NCBI GenBank assembly: GCA_047972265.1
Contig: JBKEAM010000134.1
Location: forward strand, 1 to 64,000
Direction: 5' to 3'
Origin: JAAYCI01 sp047972265
GTDB taxonomy: Bacteria; Bacillota; Clostridia; Oscillospirales; Ruminococcaceae
Length of the DNA: 64,000 nt
Part shown: positions 35,211 to 43,701 of the stretch, in pieces
Layout of the letters: each line of letters starts with the position of its first letter
How positions within the stretch are numbered: position 1 is the first letter of the stretch
Notes under the pieces: generated by a model
What the model saw: the letters and a program-made list of their open reading frames with translations, nothing else
What the model was told of the DNA's origin: nothing
Databases searched by the model: none
Program-made: the position numbers and the translations under genes

Positions 35211-35807
35211 CTACGCCTTTTCGGCAGGTTCTGCCTGCGGCTTTGGCTTTTTCTCTTCTTTTTGTCCGCTTTTGGCTGCTTCTTTTGACTGCAACGGTGC
35301 TAAAAACATCAGCATGCTACGGCCTTCCAGCTTGGGCGGTTTTTCAACGGTGGATACTTCGGACAGTGCTTCGGCAAAGCGACGCTGCACTTCCAGGCCA
35401 ATTTGGGGATGGGCCATTTCTCTGCCGCGAAAACGGATAGAAGCTTTTACCTTGTCTCCGTTTTTCAAAAACTTTGCAGCGTGTGAAAGTTTGGTATTAA
35501 AATCGTTTGTATCAATTTTGAGAGAAAGGCGGATTTCTTTAATTTCTACAACCTTTTGGTTTTTCCGCGCTTCTTTTTCTTTTTTCTGCAGCTCAAAACG
35601 GTACTTACCGTAATCCAATACCTTTACCACGGGTGGAACGGCCTGTGGCGCAATTTTTACCAAATCAAGATTTTGCTCTTCGGCAAGGCGCAAAGCGTCC
35701 CGCGTTTGCATTACTCCCATTTGGCTTCCGTCGGAATTGATGACCCGAACTTCCTTATCGCGGATGTCGTTATTGATCTCCATTTCCTTTTTGTTGCCGC
35801 TTGCTAT
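35211..35807 (-). CDS. infC: Translation initiation factor IF-3, probable AUA start
   Basis: 198 residues if started at ATA (35805-35807). IF-3N core INNDIRDKEVRVI and LVKIAPQAVPPVVKVLDYGKYR; IF-3C core EIRLSLKIDTNDF and RFRGREMAHPQIG; Lys/Pro/Gln-rich C-terminal tail. The ATA has AGGAGGTG (35815-35822) exactly 7 nt upstream. The nearest in-frame ATG (35781-35783, MEINNDIR) has only AAAGGAA abutting it. infC in other bacteria uses AUU or similar rare starts for IF-3 autoregulation, so ATA is credible. If wrong, the gene is 35211-35783, 190 residues. Confidence 0.95.
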   Translation of the reverse strand: MASGNKKEMEINNDIRDKEVRVINSDGSQMGVMQTRDALRLAEEQNLDLVKIAPQAVPPVVKVLDYGKYRFELQKKEKEARKNQKVVEIKEIRLSLKIDTNDFNTKLSHAAKFLKNGDKVKASIRFRGREMAHPQIGLEVQRRFAEALSEVSTVEKPPKLEGRSMLMFLAPLQSKEAAKSGQKEEKKPKPQAEPAEKA

Positions 35808-35822
35808 GAGAAAACACCTCCT

Positions 35823-36002
35823 GCTATGTGGATATACTATACATTTATACAAGCCGGATTGCCTGTACAAAAAAAGCATGGTCAAACATTTGACCATGCC
35901 AATACCCATAAATAAACCCTTACTAAAGGTTTTTTAAGATATAGACCCGGCACTAAAAGCACCAAGGTGAGCATGGCAAATGCCAAAACTACTTTATTTA
36001 CC
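35823..36002 (-). promoter_or_regulatory. L20-type leader of infC-rpmI-rplT
   Basis: About 180 nt of transcribed leader between the nearer promoter and the infC Shine-Dalgarno. It contains a hairpin at 35914-35933 (AAACC...GGGTTT) and then a full intrinsic terminator (35869-35899). The arrangement matches the L20 leader of Bacillota, where L20 binding favours termination. The pairing that forms the antiterminator was not resolved by eye. Confidence 0.75.
35869..35899 (-). terminator. Attenuator terminator in the infC leader
   Basis: GCATGGTCAAA and TTTGACCATGC form an 11-bp perfect stem with a 2-nt centre, followed by TTTTTTT on the minus strand. It lies 46 nt upstream of the infC Shine-Dalgarno, so it can stop the operon before its first gene. 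Confidence 0.85.
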
Positions 36003-36008
36003 TAAAAC

Positions 36009-36037
36009 AGAATACCATGCGCGGAGTACTTTGTCAA
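36009..36037 (-). promoter_or_regulatory. Proximal promoter of infC-rpmI-rplT
   Basis: TTGACA (36032-36037), 17-bp spacer, TATTCT (36009-36014) on the minus strand. Confidence 0.8.
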
Positions 36038-36061
36038 TACACGGCGGTGGCATTGCTGCAA

Positions 36062-36093
36062 ATTATAATGACACATTTGCGCTTGCCTGTCAA
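36062..36093 (-). promoter_or_regulatory. Distal promoter of infC-rpmI-rplT
   Basis: A second TTGACA (36088-36093) with CATTAT at 17 bp (36065-36070), or TATAAT at 20 bp (36062-36067). It lies 56 bp upstream of the proximal promoter, in the gap after addA. Confidence 0.6.
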
Positions 36094-36100
36094 CACGGTT

Positions 36101-39100
36101 TTACAGGGGAACATCAATCTCTTGCGAAAGGTCAAACGACCATATTGTCAGGCGTGTAACGGGCTTGCCAAGGCGTTTGGCCACCGCGCGCGCATATATG
36201 CGCAGTTGTAAACCATACCTTTTAATAAGGTCTTGCGCTGTTTTGCGCCTGTCGGTTTTATAGTCTACAATTTCCACACTGTCCTCAAACACCAAAACGG
36301 CGTCAGCAATGCCCTGCACCAGTACCGGCGCACCGGTGTATTCTTCCGGTAACTCTGCCAATATTTCGCTTGCGGGCAAAGAGGTAATGAACGCATACTC
36401 GCGCAACAATTGCCCCTTTTGTATGCGCTGCATAAGCGAAGAATTTAAAAACGCCGCAATGCCGCTTCTATCAAGGGTATCTGCCTGCAACTGCTCTAAA
36501 TGGCCATGCTGTACCAATTGTGCAATTTCGCTCTCCAACCCCGCTGCCGCCCGCCCATAATCGGCAAACTGTAAAAAGGCGTGCTGCACCGTACCACGCT
36601 CGGCGGCGGTAAGCCCGCTTTGGTACATAAACGCCGGGCGTTTGCGCAACGATTCTTCGTGTGGTTTTGCCAGTGCCGAAACCGTAACCTTTACCGGCAC
36701 TTTTGCCAGCGCCAGCCGGGGCATGGGTGTGTGGAAAAGCTGCAAAAGCTGCTCTACCTCTTGTGGTTGTGGCTGGGCAGTAAGTGCAAACTCCTGTGTT
36801 TGCACCTGCGGGATACTTTGCGCTTCTTCTATAAAAAACCGCATGCTTCCCTCCGCCGGGTATATAGGCTGGGTAGCCGCCAAAGCCGCTTTGCGCAGTT
36901 CTTCTGCATTGGGGTGGCTAAGCAGAGCAGATACCGTCCACTGGGCAAAACTGCGCTGCCGAGAAAGCAAAAAGGCCTCCGGCCTGCCGTCTACCAGCTC
37001 TGCCGCTTGGGCGGAAATAAACTTGGCGGCATCCGGCACCGCACAAAACAGCAAGAGCCTGTCTTTTGCGCGGGTAAGCGCCACGTACAAAACCCGCATT
37101 TCCTCGCTGATGGATTCACGCTCGGTTCGCCTGCGGATGGCAAGCGCCGGAGCGGTTGCAAACAAGCTGTTGCCGCTGCGCAGGGCAATGCCTACACCAA
37201 GGCCGGTGTGCAGCTGCACACGCGCGTTTAAATCGCTTGTATTAAATTTTCTGGCTGTATCGGCCAAAATACAAACCGGAAACTCCAGCCCTTTGCTGCG
37301 GTGGATGGTCATAATAGAAACATGCCCCGGTATGGCGGTTGCACTGGTAGAGGCAGGCCCCCGCGCGTGCTGCAAAACACGCACAAAAGAAGCCAGCGAG
37401 CCTCTGCCTGATGCCGCTGTATCTGCCACCCAGCTAATAAACCGAAGCAGATTTTGCCTGCGCGCCGCGCCGCCCTCCATAGCTGCAACGGCAGAAAGAT
37501 AACCCGTGCGGTCTAACAGTTCTTCGCACACGCGGCCCACCGGAGCTTGGCCAGCCAATGCCCTGTAATAGGATAATTGACTTAAAAAGTTTTGCGCCTT
37601 GGGCAGTTTGCTGCCCAGCAGCGCGGCATACAGGGTGGTGTTTTTGTTGTTTACCCGCAGGCCGGTGGCTTCGTCTGGAGTAAAATGAAACAATGGCCCT
37701 ACAAGTGCCGCCGCCAAAGAGACTTCGTCGCCCGGATTATCGATGGCGCGCAGGGCGGCTACCACCGGCAAAACCTCGGGAGTTTCCAGCAGGCTTTCGC
37801 TGTTATCGGCCGCTACTGGTATGCCTTTTTCCTGCAAGGCTGCCACATACTCGGGCATGCGGGCGCGGGCGCGCAGCAAAACGCAAAAATCTCCATAGCC
37901 GCAGGAACGTGTAAAATCCCCTTCTCGCACCTGATAGCCACTGTGCACCATCTGCAAAATTCTATCTGCCAAGGCGGCGGCATCCCCTACGCCGTCTTCA
38001 TCCTGCAATATATGCAGTTCCAGCCCGGTTTCATCACCGCCGGGCGCGCCTTGCAGCAGTTTTTCTTCCTCGTTGTACTCTATTTCTCCAAGCTCGCCGC
38101 TCATAAGCGCATCAAAACAATAGTTTACCGCGCCTACCACGCCAAGGGAACTTCTAAAGTTATGGCCCAGTGTAATAACGGCGGGGTGTTGCCCGCTTTG
38201 CACCGGATGCCATGAGGCCTTTTTATCCAAAAAAATACCGGGATTGGCTTTTCGGAACCGATAAATGCTTTGCTTTACATCTCCCACATAAAACAGGTTG
38301 CTGACCTGTTCGTTTGCCAGCGCCTCGTACAGGGCGCTTTGCAGCTCGTTGGTATCTTGAAATTCGTCTACCATAACGGCATCAAACCGGGCGCTTACCT
38401 GCCGCGCCACCGCTGTGCGCTCCCCCTGTTCATTACACAAAAGGGAGAGCGCCAGATGCTCAAAATCGGCAAAATCAAGCACTTTTTCGTTTATTTTGGC
38501 TTCTTCGTATTTTTGGCTATACAGATTAACTGCTCTGCACAGGGCCTGTACAAGTGGGCCGGCCTCTTTTATATCCTGCACAAACTCCTGCATTGTACAG
38601 GCAAGACAGTATTTTTGCAGCTGGGCGGCAATATCTTTTGCAGTTGCGCGCAGCCCCTTTACCTGCTCTTTTATCTCGCCCTCGTAACCACGCACGGTAC
38701 CAAGGCGGCCAAAAATGCAGTTTTGCAAAGCTTCTACACAATCATCCCAATTGCCATTGCTGCACGCCGCATACAGCCAGCCGGCTTGTTCTACATCTTG
38801 CAGCAGGGCGGGCAAATAAGGTTGCAGGGCCTCTTCCTCCTGCACAAGGCTTACCGCCTGGCGCAGCAACAACACCATTGCCTGTGAGCCCTGGCGGGCG
38901 TACTGCAACAGTTCTTGCGCCCAAGGGCTTTGCTCTGCATTATTTGCGTTTGCATACATATCTGCAAAACGCTGCACCTGTTTTTGAGGAAAGGGCAGTG
39001 TACGGCAAAAATCGTACAGGTTTAATATGGCTGTCGCCGCAGCGGCATCGCTGCGGGTACGCCCATACAAGGCCGCCAAGCGCGCAAAATCTTCATCTTC

Positions 39101-39547
39101 ATACATTTCTTCCATTGTATCGTCTAGTGCAGCAGCCGACAAAGAAGCAAGCAAGGCTTCGTCCCCTACCGAAATATCAGGCGGCACATCCAGTTGTGCA
39201 AAGTGTTCTTTTACAAGCTGCTGGCAAAAAGCATCCATAGTGCCAATGGCGGCCCTGCGCAGCAAAATGCGCTGGCGGCGCAAAAAAACATTGCCGGAGG
39301 TTTTGCGGAGTTCTTGCTCTATCCGCGCGCCCAGACGGGAGCGCAGTTCTTCGGCGGCAGCGGCTGTAAAAGTAACAATTAACAGCCTGTCGGCAGGCAC
39401 GGGGGCATCTTCTCTTGTCATAAGGCGCACGGCACGCTCTACCAAAACAGCTGTTTTACCGCTGCCTGCGGCGGCGCTTACCAGCAGTGAGCCGCCCTCA
39501 TCCTCTATGGCTGTTTGCTGGGCTTTTGTCCACTTGTGGTTAGGCAT
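36101..39547 (-). CDS. addA: ATP-dependent helicase/nuclease subunit A
   Basis: RecBCD-like end-resection enzyme, 3'-5' helicase and nuclease subunit. 1148 residues: Walker A SAAAGSGKTAVLVERA (near 25-40), UvrD-type motifs VDEFQDTN and ALTRAKDRLLLF, MTIHRSKGLEFPV, and a C-terminal RecB nuclease domain with the EIVDYKTDRR motif. The start at 39545-39547 has GGGAGG 8 nt upstream and overlaps the addB stop by 8 nt. Frame continues 17 codons upstream without support. Works as a heterodimer with AddB. Confidence 0.97.
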   Translation of the reverse strand: MPNHKWTKAQQTAIEDEGGSLLVSAAAGSGKTAVLVERAVRLMTREDAPVPADRLLIVTFTAAAAEELRSRLGARIEQELRKTSGNVFLRRQRILLRRAAIGTMDAFCQQLVKEHFAQLDVPPDISVGDEALLASLSAAALDDTMEEMYEDEDFARLAALYGRTRSDAAAATAILNLYDFCRTLPFPQKQVQRFADMYANANNAEQSPWAQELLQYARQGSQAMVLLLRQAVSLVQEEEALQPYLPALLQDVEQAGWLYAACSNGNWDDCVEALQNCIFGRLGTVRGYEGEIKEQVKGLRATAKDIAAQLQKYCLACTMQEFVQDIKEAGPLVQALCRAVNLYSQKYEEAKINEKVLDFADFEHLALSLLCNEQGERTAVARQVSARFDAVMVDEFQDTNELQSALYEALANEQVSNLFYVGDVKQSIYRFRKANPGIFLDKKASWHPVQSGQHPAVITLGHNFRSSLGVVGAVNYCFDALMSGELGEIEYNEEEKLLQGAPGGDETGLELHILQDEDGVGDAAALADRILQMVHSGYQVREGDFTRSCGYGDFCVLLRARARMPEYVAALQEKGIPVAADNSESLLETPEVLPVVAALRAIDNPGDEVSLAAALVGPLFHFTPDEATGLRVNNKNTTLYAALLGSKLPKAQNFLSQLSYYRALAGQAPVGRVCEELLDRTGYLSAVAAMEGGAARRQNLLRFISWVADTAASGRGSLASFVRVLQHARGPASTSATAIPGHVSIMTIHRSKGLEFPVCILADTARKFNTSDLNARVQLHTGLGVGIALRSGNSLFATAPALAIRRRTERESISEEMRVLYVALTRAKDRLLLFCAVPDAAKFISAQAAELVDGRPEAFLLSRQRSFAQWTVSALLSHPNAEELRKAALAATQPIYPAEGSMRFFIEEAQSIPQVQTQEFALTAQPQPQEVEQLLQLFHTPMPRLALAKVPVKVTVSALAKPHEESLRKRPAFMYQSGLTAAERGTVQHAFLQFADYGRAAAGLESEIAQLVQHGHLEQLQADTLDRSGIAAFLNSSLMQRIQKGQLLREYAFITSLPASEILAELPEEYTGAPVLVQGIADAVLVFEDSVEIVDYKTDRRKTAQDLIKRYGLQLRIYARAVAKRLGKPVTRLTIWSFDLSQEIDVPL

Positions 39548-42500
39548 TGTTTTCGCCTCCCTCTGTATCAAATGCATCTTCCGGCATGCGCACCGCAACC
39601 TCGTTGCGGCCGTTTTCGTGCCGGCAGGCCGCCCTGTAAGGGCAGTAATCGCAGGGGCGCTTTTTGGTGCTTACCAGCGGCAGAGCCGAAAACTGGCCTT
39701 GGTAAAGCCCCTGCACCATTTCTTCCAGCTTGCCCTCTACATGGCGGCCAAGCTGCCCCATTTTGGCAAGGCTGGAAAGCTTTTTGCCTGCGCGCACCGG
39801 TTTGCCGTCCTTATGTTTTAACGGCAAAAATACACCGGCACCCTCGGCATCCAGCGCACGCAAAACACTGGGGTCGTCCAATACAAGGCCATCCAGCTCG
39901 TACACCGGGGCCGTATCTGCCATGCGCTGCCCAGTTGTAGGGGCAGGGTCTCCCGCAAGGTACAGCACCGCCGCCGGTATGGCATTGGGGTAACGCTGCG
40001 GCGCGTTTTGGCAAAGGGTATCCATATAAATAAGCATTTGCATATTTAGCCCGCAGTACACATCGTCCAAGCTAAATTTGCGGGTACCCGTTTTATAGTC
40101 TATAACACGCAGGTATGTTTTATCGCCGCTGCGCATCACATCTACACGGTCTATTTTGCCTGTTATTTTTACAGTTTGGCCGCCCGGTGCCGTTAAACAC
40201 AGCGGCTGTATCCCCTCTTCTTCTGCCAAAGAAAGCTCCAGCGCATCGGGTTCAAACCCGCTTTGTTTTGCATCGTCTCGCAAATAGCACAGCAACTGCG
40301 CCGCTCCGGTGCTCATTTGGTTTAACAAAAAGTCGGTGCGGCGGCTGGACTCGGGCAGCATTTCGGCAATAAAGCTTTCGGCATATTTGGCGGCAAGCTG
40401 GGCAAGCTGTTCGTCCTCTGCATCTTTAAAGCCTGTGCCGCACTCTTTTAATACCTTCTCTAGCAAATAGTGTATAAAAGTGCCCGATTCCATAGGAGAA
40501 AAGGTGCCTTTGCGGCGTTCTTGTACGTTTAAAATACGCTCCATATAATAGGTAAAATGACACTCATAGTACCGCTCGGCACGGGTGGCAGACAGGGTAA
40601 GTGAACTGCCCAGCACTGTATACAGGGTTTGATGGTCTTGCACCGTAAATGCGGCGCGGTTATCAACATGGTGCAGCATCTGCAAGCGCTGCACTGCATC
40701 TTCTTGTTGCGAAAGCGCGTCGTGCAGCGTGGCGGCCTCTTGCGTATCTTCTCTGTACACATAGGCCAGCCTATCAAATGCAGCACCCGGCGTTGCTGCC
40801 GCATCTTGCAAATTGGTTTGCAGGGCCGGAGGCTGCAAAACAAGCCGTATTGGCTCCAGTGCGCCGGTGGCAGACTTGGTAGTGCCCCCCATATGCGCTG
40901 GCCAGCTTAAATAAAGGCCACTGCCCGCACTGGTAAGCGCCCTGTAAAAAAACATTTCTTCTAACAGAGTACGGCTCTCAAAGTTGCCGCCCAGCTCTAC
41001 CCCTTGCGCCGCCAGCTTATCTCTGTCTTCTGCCGTAAGCAGGCCGGATTCTCCCTGTTCTGCCGGAAATTCCCCCTCGCAAAGGCCCACCACAAAGCAA
41101 TACTCTATTTTATCCAGGCGCATTCTGTCTGCGCTGGCAAATACCACACTCTCTTGCACCTGCGGCACCTGTCCAAAATCGGTACCACGCACCAGCAGCA
41201 AAAACAGCTCCTCGTATTCCATGGCAGATACGTTTTCTGCTCCTAAAAGCTGCGTCATCTGATCCAAAAGATCCATGGCAAGGTCCCACGCGCGGCGGGC
41301 TTCTTCTGCCATAACGCCGCCGTCCTGCGCGGCAACACCCGCTTTGTTTTGCTCGTCGTGTTTTGCCGCTTCGGCCTTATCCAACAGCAGGTACAACTGG
41401 CGAGAAAGCGCGGCGGCATCGGCTCCTTTGGCTTTTTTTACAAACCCCTCTAGCAGGGGCACAAGGGCACTGCGCGCCTTTTCCGCCATATGCAGGGCTT
41501 CGTCAGATTTTGCCGTTACCGGCTGCATCAATCCGGCCGGGTTTTTATCAAAGGGCTTTTTCCATTCGGCCGCCTTGGGCTCCCACGTAAACACATAATT
41601 TTCCAGCGCAGCCAGTTCGGCATCGGTATGCCCAAGCATACCCGTTTTTGCCATGGCAAGCATTGGCTCGCTCACCAAACCCTGCCGCAACAAGCGTAGA
41701 GCCGAAAGGATAAATACAACCGGAGCCGTATATTCGGTTGTGGCGGGAGCATCGATAAAATATGGAATGGCAAACAAGGCAAAGGCGCGGCGCACTGGCA
41801 CCTCGTAATGTGCCATATTGCGACACACCAGCGCCATTTTGCTGTAAGAAACGCCCTGCCTTGCAAGGCGGTGCATTTCGGCGGCGGCGGCACGTACCTC
41901 GTCCCACTCGTCGGCATATTCTGTAAGGGTAAGTCCTGTTAAAGCATCCAAATCCTCCGGTTCTTCTTCAAACGCCAATAGGTTATTAACCGCCTGCGGC
42001 CCTTGCAAAAGCGCCGTTGTTGGCGCTTGCTTTTCTACCGGCGCTTTTACCTGCACTCCTGTTTTTTGTGCCAGCGCAACCAAGCGGGCTGCCGTTACCC
42101 TTACGGGAGAAAACACACCAAGGCCACCGTCAGTTTCATTCAGTCCATCGCAGCACAAAGACACCGCAAATATTTCGCAAAATTTAAGCACCTGTTCCAG
42201 CAACTGGTATTCGGGCGTTGTAAATCCATCAAAATGGTTTATAAAACAGGCGCGGTTTTCAAAATACACTTCGCCCGCATGTTCTGCCGCTAGGGCTAGG
42301 CGGTCTTGCTCATCCATTGCGTGTTTTTTTACCAGTTCGTCGTAAGCGGCATAAATTAGCGCCAGTTCTTCTAGGCGGGCTGTTTCTTCTTTTTGGCCCA
42401 TGCCATACAAAACCTCGGGCAGGGCACCCGCGCTTTTTAATTCTGAAATTGCATCGGCACACATAGCGCAAAAAGCAGCGCGGCGGCGCTGGCGCACAAA

Positions 42501-42815
42501 TACATGCAATGTATCGCCCAAAGAATCCATTGCGCGCCGCACATACACCATACGGCCCGCATCGGTAAGCAAATGCTTTTCATCTGCACCGGCCAGTTTT
42601 AAAATGCGCTCGGCCATTGTTCTAAAACTGGCAACCTCAACCAATGCGCTTTTTTCGTCTCCCAACAGGTTGTACACCTGTGCTTCTCTAGAAGAAGAAA
42701 ATTGCTCCGGCACCAAAAAAATACTTTTTTGGCCTGCCGCCGCCCTTTGCTCCATCTGCTGTAGCAAATAGGCCGATTTGCCCGCACCTGCAACCCCCAA
42801 AACCAACTGCAGCAT
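39540..42815 (-). CDS. addB: ATP-dependent nuclease subunit B
   Basis: 1091 residues. N-terminal P-loop GVAGAGKSAYLLQQ; degenerate helicase middle; C-terminal nuclease motif LRVIDYKTGTRKF; and an iron-sulphur cysteine cluster with CDYCPYRAAC near the C-terminus plus an upstream Cys in the nuclease domain. This is the Chi-recognising partner of AddA in Bacillota. addB-addA order with a small overlap is the standard arrangement. ATG follows GGAAGAAGAAA. Confidence 0.97.
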   Translation of the reverse strand: MLQLVLGVAGAGKSAYLLQQMEQRAAAGQKSIFLVPEQFSSSREAQVYNLLGDEKSALVEVASFRTMAERILKLAGADEKHLLTDAGRMVYVRRAMDSLGDTLHVFVRQRRRAAFCAMCADAISELKSAGALPEVLYGMGQKEETARLEELALIYAAYDELVKKHAMDEQDRLALAAEHAGEVYFENRACFINHFDGFTTPEYQLLEQVLKFCEIFAVSLCCDGLNETDGGLGVFSPVRVTAARLVALAQKTGVQVKAPVEKQAPTTALLQGPQAVNNLLAFEEEPEDLDALTGLTLTEYADEWDEVRAAAAEMHRLARQGVSYSKMALVCRNMAHYEVPVRRAFALFAIPYFIDAPATTEYTAPVVFILSALRLLRQGLVSEPMLAMAKTGMLGHTDAELAALENYVFTWEPKAAEWKKPFDKNPAGLMQPVTAKSDEALHMAEKARSALVPLLEGFVKKAKGADAAALSRQLYLLLDKAEAAKHDEQNKAGVAAQDGGVMAEEARRAWDLAMDLLDQMTQLLGAENVSAMEYEELFLLLVRGTDFGQVPQVQESVVFASADRMRLDKIEYCFVVGLCEGEFPAEQGESGLLTAEDRDKLAAQGVELGGNFESRTLLEEMFFYRALTSAGSGLYLSWPAHMGGTTKSATGALEPIRLVLQPPALQTNLQDAAATPGAAFDRLAYVYREDTQEAATLHDALSQQEDAVQRLQMLHHVDNRAAFTVQDHQTLYTVLGSSLTLSATRAERYYECHFTYYMERILNVQERRKGTFSPMESGTFIHYLLEKVLKECGTGFKDAEDEQLAQLAAKYAESFIAEMLPESSRRTDFLLNQMSTGAAQLLCYLRDDAKQSGFEPDALELSLAEEEGIQPLCLTAPGGQTVKITGKIDRVDVMRSGDKTYLRVIDYKTGTRKFSLDDVYCGLNMQMLIYMDTLCQNAPQRYPNAIPAAVLYLAGDPAPTTGQRMADTAPVYELDGLVLDDPSVLRALDAEGAGVFLPLKHKDGKPVRAGKKLSSLAKMGQLGRHVEGKLEEMVQGLYQGQFSALPLVSTKKRPCDYCPYRAACRHENGRNEVAVRMPEDAFDTEGGENNA

Positions 42816-42893
42816 TTTCTTCTTCCTTTCTGGCTTTTATTATTTCTATTTTACAACAATTGCTCCGCTTCGTACATGGGTGCAAAAAACCAT

Positions 42894-42922
42894 AAAAAAG
42901 CAGCCCTGTATAACAGGACCGC
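42894..42922 (-). terminator. Intrinsic terminator after tcdA
   Basis: Minus-strand stem GCGGTCCTG/CAGGGCTGC (9 bp with two G-U pairs) and a 5-nt loop, followed by TTTTTT, 12 bp after the tcdA stop. Confidence 0.85.
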
Positions 42923-42934
42923 AATAATTTAAAT

Positions 42935-43681
42935 TTATTCTTCAATCTCAAGCAAATCCCGCACCACTGCACCGGCCAACACAAGCCCTGCAGCCGCAGG
43001 CACAAAACTGATAGAACCCGGCACAATGCGCTTTGGTTTACCGGGGCGTAGTGACATAGCAACAGGCTCTGCCGGAGGCTGGTAGCGCGGCGTAAGGGCT
43101 ACCTCTGTAGAATACACCGCTTTTACCCCACGTATGCCCATTTTACGCAGCTCTTTGCGCATTACCCGTGCCAAGGGGCACACGGTTGTTTTTTCTATGT
43201 TGGCCACACGAAACAGTTCTGGATGCAGCTTATTGCCCGCCCCCATAGACGTTATAACGCGAACGCCCGCCTGCCGTGCCCTACATATAATTTCTACCTT
43301 GGCCGAAACCGTATCAACAGCATCGATTACATAATCGTAAAGTTCCAGCGGATACAGGTGCGCGGTATCGGGCACATAAAAAACACGGTGCGCCTGCACA
43401 TTGCAAGCCGGGTTGATTTGGGCAATACGCTGTGCCATTACCTCTACCTTTGGCATACCCACGGTAGAGTGCAATGCCACAATTTGCCGGTTGATATTAG
43501 AGGGAGCCACCACATCATCATCAAACAGGTCTATACGGCCAATACCTGCGCGCGCCAAGGCCTCGCACACAAAACCCCCAACACCGCCAACGCCAAATAC
43601 CGCAACCGATTTTTGAGCCAGCAGCTCAACCCCTTCGGTGCCTATTAACATTTCCGTCCGGCCAAATTCCGGTGGATTCAT
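42935..43681 (-). CDS. tcdA: tRNA threonylcarbamoyladenosine dehydratase TcdA
   Basis: ThiF/E1-like enzyme that cyclises t6A37 of tRNA to ct6A using ATP. 248 residues: nucleotide-binding GVGGVGGFVCEALARAG, DDDVVAPSNINRQ, and the downstream VCPLARVMRKELRK, all typical of the TcdA (CsdL/YgdL) subgroup. ATG is 20 bp after the GH13-like gene, so it is probably co-transcribed with that gene and the epimerase, and a strong terminator follows. Confidence 0.93.
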   Translation of the reverse strand: MNPPEFGRTEMLIGTEGVELLAQKSVAVFGVGGVGGFVCEALARAGIGRIDLFDDDVVAPSNINRQIVALHSTVGMPKVEVMAQRIAQINPACNVQAHRVFYVPDTAHLYPLELYDYVIDAVDTVSAKVEIICRARQAGVRVITSMGAGNKLHPELFRVANIEKTTVCPLARVMRKELRKMGIRGVKAVYSTEVALTPRYQPPAEPVAMSLRPGKPKRIVPGSISFVPAAAGLVLAGAVVRDLLEIEE

Positions 43682-43701
43682 TTAACATCCCGCCTGCACA
43701 A

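Noticed and set aside
36581..37231. Long plus-strand open frames opposite addA
   Set aside because: addA has full helicase and nuclease motifs across the region; the antisense frames are a by-product of its codon use.
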